A stretch of 40,565 nucleotides of DNA, from positions 1-40,565 of the forward strand of contig URRR01000022.1 in assembly GCA_900550365.1 (NCBI GenBank). Reading direction: 5' to 3'. Source of the stretch: an uncultured Prevotella sp. GTDB taxonomy: Bacteria; Bacteroidota; Bacteroidia; Bacteroidales; Bacteroidaceae. Below, piece after piece: positions 33,705 through 40,565 of the stretch; the stretch's first letter is position 1; each line of letters opens with the position of its first letter. The position numbers and the translations under genes are program-made. The notes below the pieces were generated by a model that was not told where the DNA came from, searched no databases, and worked only from the letters and a program-made list of their open reading frames with translations.

Positions 33705-33738
33705 CACAAAGTAAACATGCGTCAACAAATCTGTAGGA

Positions 33739-34482
33739 ATGAATAAAAGTGACAGCATAGTAATAATCCCGACATACAACGAGAAGGAGAATATAGAGAA
33801 AATAATACGTGCCGTGTTCTCGTTGGAGAAGTGTTTCCACATTCTTGTGATAGACGACGGCTCGCCTGACGGCACTGCCGGCATCGTGCACAGGCTTATT
33901 GACACCGAGTTCGGTGACCGCCTGTTCATCATTGAGCGCAGCGGCAAGCAGGGACTCGGCACAGCTTATATTACCGGTTTCAAGTGGGCGCTGGCTCATG
34001 ATTATGAGTATATTTTCGAGATGGACGCCGACTTCAGTCATGACCCTAACGACCTGCCGCGCCTTTACGCCGCTTGCCATGACGAGGGGTACGACCTTGC
34101 CATTGGTTCGCGCTACGTCAGCGGAGTGAACGTTGTCAACTGGCCCATTGGCCGTGTGCTTATGAGCTATTTTGCGTCGCAGTATGTCAGGCTGGTAACA
34201 GGTTTCAAGGTACATGATACTACGGCCGGATTCAAGTGTTACCGCCGTAAAGTGCTTGAGACTATTGAGCTTGACAAGATACGTTTCAAGGGCTATGCCT
34301 TCCAGATAGAGATGAAGTACACGGCCTATAAAATAGGTTTTAAGATAAAGGAGGTGCCCGTAATCTTCGTAAACCGTCGTGAGGGAGTGTCGAAGATGAG
34401 CGGAGGCATATTCGGCGAGGCCTTCTTCGGAGTGATGCGTCTGCGCTGGGACGGGTGGACAAGGAAGTATCCGAAGATTTAA
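33739..34482 (+). CDS. Polyprenyl-phosphate mannose synthase-like glycosyltransferase (GT2)
   Basis: This 247-residue GT-A enzyme has the pattern of dolichol-phosphate mannose synthase: IIPTYNEKENIE (10-20), LVIDDGSPDGT (36-46), the DxD-containing EMDADFSHDP (95-103) and GSRYVSG. HDTTAGFKCYRR and the FQIEMKYTAYKIG-EVPV segment follow. There is no C-terminal membrane segment, so it is peripheral at the inner membrane. It probably transfers mannose or a related sugar to a polyprenyl phosphate for cell-surface glycans or protein O-glycosylation. The sugar is not fixed by the sequence. The same-strand acyltransferase gene follows after 128 bp. Confidence 0.88.
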   Translation: MNKSDSIVIIPTYNEKENIEKIIRAVFSLEKCFHILVIDDGSPDGTAGIVHRLIDTEFGDRLFIIERSGKQGLGTAYITGFKWALAHDYEYIFEMDADFSHDPNDLPRLYAACHDEGYDLAIGSRYVSGVNVVNWPIGRVLMSYFASQYVRLVTGFKVHDTTAGFKCYRRKVLETIELDKIRFKGYAFQIEMKYTAYKIGFKIKEVPVIFVNRREGVSKMSGGIFGEAFFGVMRLRWDGWTRKYPKI

Positions 34483-34512
34483 TCAACTTATAATTAAGGA
34501 TTAAGAGTTAAG

Positions 34513-34606
34513 AACTAAGAAAGCCTTACAACCATATAACCCTAAAACCTCACAACCTCAAACCCAGAAACCGTATAACCTCAACCCCCTAAACCCGCAC
34601 AACCCC
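34513..34606. repeat. A/C-rich spacer repeat
   Basis: Repeated ACAACC, ATAACCC and AAAACCTC units fill the spacer between the GT2 and acyltransferase genes. It resembles only the A/C half of the two-part spacer repeats at 22062, 29268 and 38284; the G/T half is missing. Confidence 0.65.
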
Positions 34607-34610
34607 AATT

Positions 34611-35345
34611 ATGAATTACATATACCGCATTTATCAAATCTGCATCGCCCTGCCGATAATAATCATTCTTACGATACTTACCTCAGTTGTTACGAGCATC
34701 GGTTGCACGCTCGGCAACGGCCATTTCTGGGGGTATTATCCGCCCGTGATATGGTCTACGTGGGTGCTGAAGGTGCTTCTGCTGCCGGTGAAGGTTACCG
34801 GGCGCGAGAATCTTAAGCATGGAGAATCATACGTATTTGTAAGCAATCACCAGGGTGCATTTGACATTTTCCTGATATTCGGCCACCTTCGCCGTAACTT
34901 CAAGTGGATGATGAAGCGCCAGCTGCGCAAGATTCCGTTCGTAGGTTTTGCCTGCGAGAAGTCTCATCAGATATTCGTTGACAAGCGTGGGCCCAGCAAG
35001 GTGAAGGAAACTTACGACAAGGCACGCCACACTTTGCGTGACGGAATGAGCGTTGTGGTGTTTCCTGAGGGCTCGCGGACGTACAACGGGCACATGGGAA
35101 CGTTCAAACGGGGTGCCTTCATGCTGGCAGACGAGCTGCAGTTGCCCGTTGTTCCGCTGACAATTAACGGCTCTTTTGACGTCATGCCGCGTACAAGTAA
35201 GTGGTATTGGGTACACCGCCGCAAGCTCACCCTTACTATCCATGCCCCCATTTATCCGCACACTCAGGGCCCGGAAAATATCAGCCGCCTGATGGAAGAG
35301 AGCTATACGGCCATTCATGACGGGCTTGATAAGAAATACCGGTAG
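34611..35345 (+). CDS. 1-acyl-sn-glycerol-3-phosphate acyltransferase (PlsC family)
   Basis: This 244-residue inner-membrane enzyme has an N-terminal membrane segment (about 10-30, LPIIIILTILTSVV). The acyltransferase block I is SNHQGAFD (His80, Asp85) and block III is FPEGSRTYNG (151-160, Glu153). It adds the second acyl chain to lysophosphatidate, or a fatty acid to another lysolipid. Whether it is the main PlsC or a paralogue for an ornithine- or lipid A-type lipid cannot be told. The ATG at 34611 follows the A/C spacer repeat. It faces the metallophosphoesterase gene across a 300-bp tandem-repeat region. Confidence 0.9.
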   Translation: MNYIYRIYQICIALPIIIILTILTSVVTSIGCTLGNGHFWGYYPPVIWSTWVLKVLLLPVKVTGRENLKHGESYVFVSNHQGAFDIFLIFGHLRRNFKWMMKRQLRKIPFVGFACEKSHQIFVDKRGPSKVKETYDKARHTLRDGMSVVVFPEGSRTYNGHMGTFKRGAFMLADELQLPVVPLTINGSFDVMPRTSKWYWVHRRKLTLTIHAPIYPHTQGPENISRLMEESYTAIHDGLDKKYR

Positions 35346-35352
35346 GCTTTTC

Positions 35353-35644
35353 AGCAGACAAGATACGAGCAGACAAGCAGACAAGGAAACTTTTTTAGCA
35401 GACGAGGGACGAGCAAACAAGCAGACAAGGAAACTTTTTTAGCAGACAAGATACGAGCAGACAAGCAGACAAGGAAACTTTTTTAGCAGACAAGATACGA
35501 GCAGACAAGCAGACAAGGAGATTTGCATTGCATCTTTATCTGGGTTCATATACCAGCAATGCAAATCTCCTTGTCTGCTTGTGTCTTGCCTGTTATAGAA
35601 CTGCAAGAGAAATCTCCTTGTCTGCTTGTATCTTGTTTGCTTGT
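35353..35644. terminator. 44-bp tandem repeat and inverted arms between convergent genes
   Basis: Four copies beginning AGCAGACAAG (or AGCAGACGAG) start at 35353, 35397, 35441 and 35485, an exact 44-bp period. They are followed by GATTTGCATTGC, whose complement GCAATGCAAATC lies at about 35556, and then two inverted copies of the repeat core (AATCTCCTTGTCTGCTTG) from 35563 and 35610. The whole region is self-complementary and lies between converging genes. It probably terminates transcription from both sides; the same repeat returns at 40183. There are no unique spacers, so it is not CRISPR. Confidence 0.85.
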
Positions 35645-36814
35645 TTACTTAAGTCTATGGAGCGTAATAACGACAATCTCGTTGCTTACGCCGAGCCTGA
35701 AGGGGATGAAGCCTCCCATGCCTGCAGACACGTTAAGGGCACGTTTGCCCTCGTTGTACATGCCGAACCATTCCTTATAATTAATTGCTGCGGGCGACAA
35801 TCCGAATACGCTTAGCTGGCCGGCATGCGTGTGTCCGCTTAGCGTAAGCTGTGCTTTGCTTTGCGGAAGAATCTTCTTTCGCCATGATGAAGGGTCATGT
35901 TCAAGCATTATAATGAATGCTCCGTCGCCCACTCCGGCCAGAGTTTTCTTTACGTCTCCTTTCTGTGGAAAGCGTTTACCACCGTCATTCTCCATGCCGG
36001 CTATAACGATAGAGTCATTGCCACGCCGTATTACGCGGTGCTCGTTCAGCAGCAAATCCCAACCCATCTGGCGTTCAAGACTTATCAGCTCGCGCTCGTT
36101 GGCAACCTTTATGGCACTCGGAGCGTCAATATATCCTGAGTAATCGTGGTTTCCGAGGACAGAAAATACGCCGTCCTTAGCCGTTACGCTGCTTAGTGTC
36201 TGCATGAACGGATACAGCTCTTTAGGTTCCATGTTCTGCAGATCGCCGGTAAATACGGCCATGTCGGCCTGTTGCTCGTTGATTAAGTTTACCGCTTTGG
36301 TAAGTACGTTGGCGTAAACGGTGCCGTATGTGCCTACATGCGCGTCGCTGAACTGTACAATCTTATATCCGTCGAAGGCAGCCGGCAGGTCGGCAGAGTA
36401 GTAGTCCTCGTGCCTGATTTCAAGTTTCTTGAAACCTAATGTGCCGCCGTATATTACGGCAATGTCAATCGCAAGGGCAAGGATTAGTCCTACAAGGTTG
36501 CCCCAGTTGTTGCGGGTGTGGTGGTAACGGCAGTGCGCCCAGCCCAGAAATGAGCATAAGGCAAAAACAAACTTGGGTGTTATGAGCACGCCTAAAAGCA
36601 ACAGGTAGATGTGCAGAAAGGCAAGTGTGTCGGGCGCAAAGTTACGGCTTGTTGCCAGCATAATGGTATATACAAACATGAATGCGCCCGGAAGCCACCA
36701 CAATACACGCTGCCACCATAAGTAACGGGTACGCTTTCGGAGGAAGCGACGGTCAAGATAGAGGTCGGGTAGGGTGATGAACAGCAGCAGGTATATGAAT
36801 ATTCTGGCAATCAT
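35645..36814 (-). CDS. Membrane-anchored calcineurin-like metallophosphoesterase
   Basis: The protein has 389 residues. The first about 125 carry four hydrophobic membrane segments. The catalytic domain has all metallophosphoesterase motifs: FSDAHVG (Asp157, His159), FTGDLQN (Asp191), LGNHDYSG (Asn222, His223), LEHDPSS and SGHTHAGQL. This layout resembles YkuE/YaeI-type phosphodiesterases and may act on a lipid or nucleotide phosphate at the membrane surface. Substrate is unknown. Downstream neighbours on the same strand are absent; upstream lies dihydroorotase, 122 bp away across a spacer repeat. Confidence 0.88.
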   Translation of the reverse strand: MIARIFIYLLLFITLPDLYLDRRFLRKRTRYLWWQRVLWWLPGAFMFVYTIMLATSRNFAPDTLAFLHIYLLLLGVLITPKFVFALCSFLGWAHCRYHHTRNNWGNLVGLILALAIDIAVIYGGTLGFKKLEIRHEDYYSADLPAAFDGYKIVQFSDAHVGTYGTVYANVLTKAVNLINEQQADMAVFTGDLQNMEPKELYPFMQTLSSVTAKDGVFSVLGNHDYSGYIDAPSAIKVANERELISLERQMGWDLLLNEHRVIRRGNDSIVIAGMENDGGKRFPQKGDVKKTLAGVGDGAFIIMLEHDPSSWRKKILPQSKAQLTLSGHTHAGQLSVFGLSPAAINYKEWFGMYNEGKRALNVSAGMGGFIPFRLGVSNEIVVITLHRLK

Positions 36815-36829
36815 TTGTTGTGAGGTTAT

Positions 36830-36936
36830 TCGGTTTTGGGGGTTGGAGGATTATTTGGTTATGAGGTTTTGGGGGCTATGTGGTTGTGTATTAATGGTAA
36901 AAGGCTTTACTTTTTTACCTTTATATCTTTTTACTT
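36830..36936. repeat. G/T-rich spacer repeat and small hairpin
   Basis: The plus strand has GAGGTTATTCGGTTTTGGGG-type units, followed by a GGTAAAAGGCTTTACTTTTT stretch that can pair with the nearby TTTTTACC and TTTTACC. It resembles the other G/T then A/C spacers but has a T-rich second half. Confidence 0.55.
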
Positions 36937-38277
36937 TTACCTGAATCTGACTTCCTCGCCGCGGCAGGTGTCGTCAAAGCGGCCGTTATCAAGTATGTGA
37001 CGGCCGTTGCAGAAGGTGTGGACGACGCGCCAGTTGAACGTCTTTCCCGTCATCGGACTCCATTTACACTTGCTTTGAATGTCATCTGTGGTCAACGTCC
37101 AGGGCGTGTCTTTGCTTACGACAGTTATGTCAGCTTTGTATCCTTTGCGAATAAATCCTCGTTCGCGGACGTCAAACAGCGTGGCGGGTCGGTGGCACAT
37201 AAGGTCTGCCACGCGCTCAATGGTCAGCACACCCTCGTCAACAAGACCAAGCATTGCCACGAGTGAGAACTGCAGCATTGGCATACCGGATGCCGCGCGG
37301 GCACATCCGCCCTGCTTGTCAGACAGCAAATGTGGTGCATGATCAGTCCCGACAACGGCTATACGGCCGTCAACGAGTGCGCTGCGCAGGGCTTCACGGT
37401 CGGCCAAGGTCTTGACGGCAGGATTACATTTTATCATTGTTCCCAACTCAGGATAGTCCCGGTCAGAGAAAATAAGGTGGGCGATGACGGCTTCGGCGGT
37501 GATTTGCGGTATGGCGTCAGTCCACGGTTCAAACAATGACAACTCACGGGCTGTAGTCAGATGAGCCACGTGCAGACGGGCATTGTGCCTGCGGGCAAGG
37601 CGCACGGCCTGCTCTGTTGAGCGGTAACAAGCCTCCTCGCTGCGTATTTCAGGGTGATGAGTTACGTCAGGGTCGTCACCGTAACGGGCTTTGGCCAGCC
37701 GCATGTTCTCGTTTATTATGCCCGTATCCTCACAGTGAGTCATGATTGGCAGCGGTGCGGTTGAGAATATTCTGTTGAGTGCCTCTTCGCGGTCAACGAG
37801 CATGTTGCCTGTCGATGAGCCCATGAACAGCTTTATTCCGGGTATCCGGTGGATGTCAAGTTGGTTGAACATGCCGGCGTTAGAGTTGGTCGCACCGAAG
37901 AAAAAAGAGTAGTTGACGTGGCTGTCGCGTGCGGCTATGGCAAACTTTTCTTTGAGTGCTTCAGGCGTTGTGGTCTGCGGAACGGTGTTCGGCATGTCGA
38001 AATAAGTGGTCACACCACCGTAGGCCGCGGCCCGGCTTTCACTCAGGATGTCGGCTTTGGACGTAAGTCCCGGTTCACGGAAGTGAACATGATCATCAAT
38101 AACTCCGGGCAAAACGAAGCACCCCGTGGCGTCGACTATTGTGTCAGACGTCTCACGGGGTGTCTCGTTTTCCTGTAAAATATCTTCAATACGGTCGCCG
38201 TTGATGACGACTGCTCCTTTAAGCGCCTTGCCTTCGTTTACGATTGTGGCGTGTTCAATCAGTGTTCTCATATGCAT
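36937..38277 (-). CDS. pyrC: Dihydroorotase (type I)
   Basis: The 446-residue cytosolic amidohydrolase closes N-carbamoyl-aspartate to dihydroorotate in pyrimidine synthesis. Metal ligands are visible: DDHVHFREPG (His63, His65), Lys149 in GIKLFMGSSTGNM (the lysine that is carbamylated in type I enzymes), His181 in MTHCED, His239 in LHVAHL and Asp in GTDHAPHL. Start may be the ATG at 38277 or the next at 38271. Residues match dihydroorotase rather than hydantoinase or allantoinase, although pure sequence cannot exclude a non-catalytic paralogue. Spacer repeats lie on both sides. Confidence 0.93.
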   Translation of the reverse strand: MHMRTLIEHATIVNEGKALKGAVVINGDRIEDILQENETPRETSDTIVDATGCFVLPGVIDDHVHFREPGLTSKADILSESRAAAYGGVTTYFDMPNTVPQTTTPEALKEKFAIAARDSHVNYSFFFGATNSNAGMFNQLDIHRIPGIKLFMGSSTGNMLVDREEALNRIFSTAPLPIMTHCEDTGIINENMRLAKARYGDDPDVTHHPEIRSEEACYRSTEQAVRLARRHNARLHVAHLTTARELSLFEPWTDAIPQITAEAVIAHLIFSDRDYPELGTMIKCNPAVKTLADREALRSALVDGRIAVVGTDHAPHLLSDKQGGCARAASGMPMLQFSLVAMLGLVDEGVLTIERVADLMCHRPATLFDVRERGFIRKGYKADITVVSKDTPWTLTTDDIQSKCKWSPMTGKTFNWRVVHTFCNGRHILDNGRFDDTCRGEEVRFR

Positions 38278-38283
38278 TGTCTG

Positions 38284-38468
38284 GCTTTAGGGGTATCAGG
38301 TCGTCAGGTTTTAAGGCTCCCCGGGTACCAGGTTTTAAGGTTTTCGGTTTTTAAGGGGATACCGGTAAACATTCCAACCGCACAACCCAACAATTCTTAT
38401 AACCTTTAAACCTCACAACCTTATTAACTTTCTGACCTCACAACCACACAACCTTTTAACCGTAAAAC
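38284..38468. repeat. G/T-rich then A/C-rich spacer repeat
   Basis: Left half has CAGGTTTTAAGG units (38306 and 38331 regions, a direct repeat about 25 bp apart). Right half from about 38375 has AACCGCACAACC and CCTCACAACC units. The halves are imperfectly complementary. It lies between the DUF4369 lipoprotein gene and pyrC, both on the minus strand. Confidence 0.75.
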
Positions 38469-38470
38469 TG

Positions 38471-39265
38471 CTATTGAGCCGCAGTAGAGTCAGCACCCAG
38501 ATTGTCAGGAGTTGCCAGTTCGTTAGGCGTAGGAACGTCTGTCGGCATGGTGGTAGGGTCATCAGGTATGGCCGTACCGTTCATTATGGCCTGGTTCTGT
38601 TGTGCTTTTTTATAATAGTCGCTTACGTACGGGTCATTCTTGAACTTATCAGTGGCCTTGCTCATTATGTCTTCTATCCATGGAGACAGTTGCGGATAGC
38701 GGTGCCCTGCGGTTATCATGAAGAACACTCCGGGGCCAAGCACGTTGTCAAAGTTCTCCACAATGAATGATGTTACCAGTTTATCCTCACGCTCGGCTAT
38801 GCGGTTAGCCTTTTCGGCAAGGCGCATGTTAACGGCGTTCAGGTCTTTACCGTCCATTATGGCCTGGCTCTGCAGGTGTCCCAGTTCGCTTACTTCACTT
38901 TCAAGCTGCTTGTATTTCTCGATAAAAGCGAACAGCTTTTCGTTAAGCGGAGTACCTGTTACCGTCTGCTGTGCGTTGTCAATCTTGATTGTGATGTCGC
39001 CGCTCTCAAGCACGACGGGCATCAGGCCCTCGTCGTCCATGAACAGAGTTACGAGCTTTGTCGAGTCAAGCGTGCCGTTGAAGCGGAATTCTCCGTGAAC
39101 GATGTCACATGAATCGATGTTCTTGAATTCAGTTCCGTCAAAGGCCTTAAGGAAGAGCATCCTGCCGTCAAGGGTCGGAACATTGGATGTTCCTTGTATG
39201 TTGTACGTGTCAGCGCACGAAGCTAAGGTAAGTACTGTCAGCAGGGCGTAAAGTGTCTTTATCAT
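38471..39265 (-). CDS. DUF4369 lipoprotein
   Basis: The protein has 264 residues with a clear lipobox LASC (Cys17). The N-terminal 95 residues have the DUF4369 pattern (YNIQGTSNVPTLDGRMLFLK, a GEFRFNGTLDSTKLV strand and VLESGDITIKID), usually found in front of thioredoxin-like domains in Bacteroidetes lipoproteins. Here the thioredoxin part is absent. A helical region (about 110-165) and a low-complexity Pro/Thr/Asp-rich tail follow. Function is unknown; a cell-envelope role is likely. It has its own promoter near 39292. Confidence 0.82.
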   Translation of the reverse strand: MIKTLYALLTVLTLASCADTYNIQGTSNVPTLDGRMLFLKAFDGTEFKNIDSCDIVHGEFRFNGTLDSTKLVTLFMDDEGLMPVVLESGDITIKIDNAQQTVTGTPLNEKLFAFIEKYKQLESEVSELGHLQSQAIMDGKDLNAVNMRLAEKANRIAEREDKLVTSFIVENFDNVLGPGVFFMITAGHRYPQLSPWIEDIMSKATDKFKNDPYVSDYYKKAQQNQAIMNGTAIPDDPTTMPTDVPTPNELATPDNLGADSTAAQ

Positions 39266-39288
39266 AAATATGTTTTATAAAACCGTCA

Positions 39289-39296
39289 CAAAAGTA
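39289..39296 (-). promoter_or_regulatory. -7 promoter element of the DUF4369 gene
   Basis: The minus strand reads TACTTTTG, matching TAnnTTTG, 24 bp upstream of the ATG at 39265. No clear -33 element. Confidence 0.55.
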
Positions 39297-39355
39297 CAAT
39301 CTATTATCGATGTATGGAAATAAATTTATTCAATTTAAAACAAATGAGCCGTCTT

Positions 39356-39784
39356 TTATAGTTTTTTTGCCTCTTTGTCGAGTTCATGTGATATGCGATG
39401 AGTGGTATAAATCTCCAATACGGCCGCTATGAGCAGTAAAATAACCCAGTTGTTATTGATATAAGTTACATATTGATAGTAGCCGTTTTCCATGTAGGAA
39501 GTGAACAAAGGCAGCAGCACTCTGTATGAATCCTCAAGCATAAGCAGGGCTGACAATATGAACAGCACGTCGCCTATTGTCATTATCCGGCGCAGGCGTT
39601 GTATGGTATGGTTGCGCCCGTCATACGTCTGTTGCATCTGCATTACGGCGAAAGCTATGGCGCCCACGGTAAATACCCACGGCGTGGCGGTGTGTATTCC
39701 TACTACATACAGGCCGGCGCCTGCTACCATTAAGAAAGCTCCAGCGAGCATCACTATGCTCTGAAGTCTGTTAAGTTGTCTCAT
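39356..39784 (-). CDS. Small four-helix membrane protein
   Basis: The protein has 142 residues with about four membrane segments (around 10-28, 33-48, 69-84 and 110-127) and a short charged tail (HELDKEAKKL). I do not know a function. Its ATG overlaps the stop of the FtsB-like gene as ATGA, so it is co-translated with that division gene, a pairing that looks deliberate. Confidence 0.82.
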   Translation of the reverse strand: MRQLNRLQSIVMLAGAFLMVAGAGLYVVGIHTATPWVFTVGAIAFAVMQMQQTYDGRNHTIQRLRRIMTIGDVLFILSALLMLEDSYRVLLPLFTSYMENGYYQYVTYINNNWVILLLIAAVLEIYTTHRISHELDKEAKKL

Positions 39785-40104
39785 TTTTCCGGTGTTTCTT
39801 GTTGTTCGTCGTCACTCAGCACGAATATGTCTTCATCGTCTGCCTTCATGAAATACCTCTCCCTTGCAATCCTTGTTATGGCTTTAGGATTACGTTTAAG
39901 TTCTTTCAAGGTGTTGTTGTCTTTCTCGTATTGTGCTTCGTAGGCATCTGTCTCAGCCTGTATTTTACGTATCAGCATACGGTTCTGCACGTGTTTGAGA
40001 ATACTGTTCTCACCCACGAAACCGATAAGCAGCACGCCGAGCACTATCACGATAAGATATTTCTTGCGCCCGATAAAGTTTAAAATTGAATATATTCGGC
40101 TCAT
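39781..40104 (-). CDS. FtsB/DivIC-like cell-division protein
   Basis: The product has 107 residues from the ATG at 40104. A longer frame from 40191 would start upstream of the promoter and lacks a sensible N-terminus. A short cytoplasmic start (MSRIYSILNFIGRKKYL) is followed by one membrane segment (about 16-31), a periplasmic coiled coil (about 38-80, QNRMLIRKIQAETDAYEAQY) and the ARERYFMKADDEDIFVL motif typical of DivIC/FtsB. It would join FtsL and FtsQ in the division complex. The tail is acidic (DDEQQETPEK). Confidence 0.85.
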   Translation of the reverse strand: MSRIYSILNFIGRKKYLIVIVLGVLLIGFVGENSILKHVQNRMLIRKIQAETDAYEAQYEKDNNTLKELKRNPKAITRIARERYFMKADDEDIFVLSDDEQQETPEK

Positions 40105-40124
40105 TATGAACGTGTTTGTGGGTG

Positions 40125-40132
40125 CAAAGATA
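40125..40132 (-). promoter_or_regulatory. -7 promoter element of the ftsB-like gene
   Basis: The minus strand reads TATCTTTG, 20 bp before the ATG at 40104. It lies inside the longer alternative frame, which supports the shorter start. Confidence 0.65.
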
Positions 40133-40182
40133 ATGCAAGACGAGCGAAATGCAAAATAAAAGTGGCGGAAACGGACATTTTT

Positions 40183-40436
40183 AGCTGACAAGATACGCGC
40201 AGACAGGCAGACGAGGGGATTTTATTTAGAAACGGGATACGAGCAAACAAGCAGACAAGGAGATTTTATTCAGAGACGGGATACGAGCAAACAAGCAGAC
40301 AAGGAGATTTTATTCAGAGACGAGATACAAGCAAACAAGCAGACGAGGAGATATCTCCATCAGACAAAATGCGAGTAAACTAAGAAAATATGCAAATCTC
40401 CTTGTATGCTCGTCTGCTCGTATCTTGTCTGCTGAA
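40183..40436. repeat. 44-bp tandem repeat, second copy of the 35353 family
   Basis: GATAC marks four units at 40192, 40236, 40280 and 40324, an exact 44-bp period, with cores such as CAAACAAGCAGACAAGGAGA. An inverted arm follows at about 40391-40435 (GCAAATCTCCTTGTATGCTC, then GTATCTTGTCTGCTG). It is the same family as at 35353-35644, but it has diverged and has no AACTTTTTT. Confidence 0.85.
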
Positions 40437-40495
40437 GCAAAGCATATGACTTTAACTTCTAACGCCCGGAGGGCGTGATAACGTCTATAATGTCT

Positions 40496-40565
40496 TGTCC
40501 TGAAAAAAGTTGACACATATAGAAACAATAAAAACATGTGTCCATTATGAGGAAAAGTCCAAAGA
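40496..40565 (+). mobile_element. Left end of an insertion sequence, probably IS3-like (IS150 group)
   Basis: TGTCCTGAAAAAAGTTGACAC (40496-40516) looks like a terminal inverted repeat of IS150-type elements. It is followed 30 bp later by an ATG (40547) opening MRKSPK, a basic start as in OrfA transposase subunits. Only 19 bases of the gene are visible, so the call rests mainly on the terminal sequence. Confidence 0.4.

Larger units (their letters stand above)
33140..33738. other. Divergent promoter region between the hut operon and the GT2 gene
   Basis: This 599-bp gap holds a promoter for each side and the repeat cluster at 33553-33645. Nothing else recognisable was found. A short frame on the minus strand across the repeats is not credible. 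Confidence 0.6.
40105..40495. other. Upstream region of ftsB-like gene with repeats, no gene
   Basis: It holds the promoter at 40125, the 44-bp tandem repeats at 40183-40436 and a small hairpin (CGCCC GGA GGGCG at 40463-40475). A 75-codon frame on the minus strand spans repeats and is not accepted. Confidence 0.6.

Noticed and set aside
35353..35528. CRISPR-like direct repeats
   Set aside because: The 44-bp units are contiguous with no unique spacers, the region continues as inverted copies, and no cas genes are near.
40105..40191. N-terminal extension of the FtsB-like protein
   Set aside because: The extension would be read from upstream of the -7 element at 40125-40132 and adds no membrane or domain feature.
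40310..40537. 75-codon minus-strand frame
   Set aside because: It covers the repeat arms and the presumed insertion-sequence end, with no protein-like features beyond a hydrophobic start.

Overview
The window looks like a Bacteroidales chromosome, most likely Prevotellaceae. Supporting signs are TAnnTTTG-type -7 promoter elements, a hybrid two-component-type (HTCS) sensor beside a carbohydrate-degradation locus, DUF4369 and Wzi-type envelope proteins, and a bifunctional FTCD in a hut operon. The genus is an inference; no rRNA or other marker is present, and I found no tRNA.

Region 1 (1-18091, all minus strand) is part of a polysaccharide utilisation locus. It holds the start of an HTCS-like sensor (running off the left edge) and six secreted enzymes: GH2, GH78 fused to a sialidase-fold domain, GH140-like, GH95, an esterase with an STN domain, and a 1377-residue protein joining a GH43-like propeller, a GH143-like propeller and a GH142-like (alpha/alpha)6 domain. 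GH140, GH95, GH78 plus sialidase fold, and GH143-GH142 together match the enzyme set that Bacteroides thetaiotaomicron uses on pectic rhamnogalacturonan II (RG-II). I therefore infer an RG-II side-chain degradation locus. All six have ordinary signal peptides without a lipobox, which fits periplasmic breakdown after import. No SusC/SusD pair lies in the window; it may lie beyond the left edge.

Region 2 (18092-26362) is housekeeping and envelope: asnA (+), dnaX (-) behind a lipocalin-like lipoprotein gene and a Wzi-family outer-membrane protein gene, a RibD C-terminal-type reductase (+), and an unrecognised secreted protein (+). Region 3 (26547-33139, minus) is a complete histidine-utilisation operon, ftcD-hutU-hutH-hutI. 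It converts histidine to glutamate, with the one-carbon unit passed to tetrahydrofolate.

Region 4 (33739-40104) carries a polyprenyl-phosphate mannose synthase-like GT2 and a PlsC acyltransferase (+). On the minus strand follow a membrane metallophosphoesterase, dihydroorotase, a DUF4369 lipoprotein, a small membrane protein and an FtsB/DivIC-like division protein. The right edge appears to enter an insertion sequence.

The intergenic DNA is strikingly organised. Convergent gene pairs are separated by long hairpins, two of them built from 44-bp tandem repeats. Divergent gaps carry clusters of self-complementary units close to AAAAGACGGCCTTTT. Most same-direction spacers above 100 bp carry a G/T-rich tract followed by an A/C-rich tract. 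This association between repeat class and gene orientation, together with the fused RG-II enzymes, is the most interesting content of the window.
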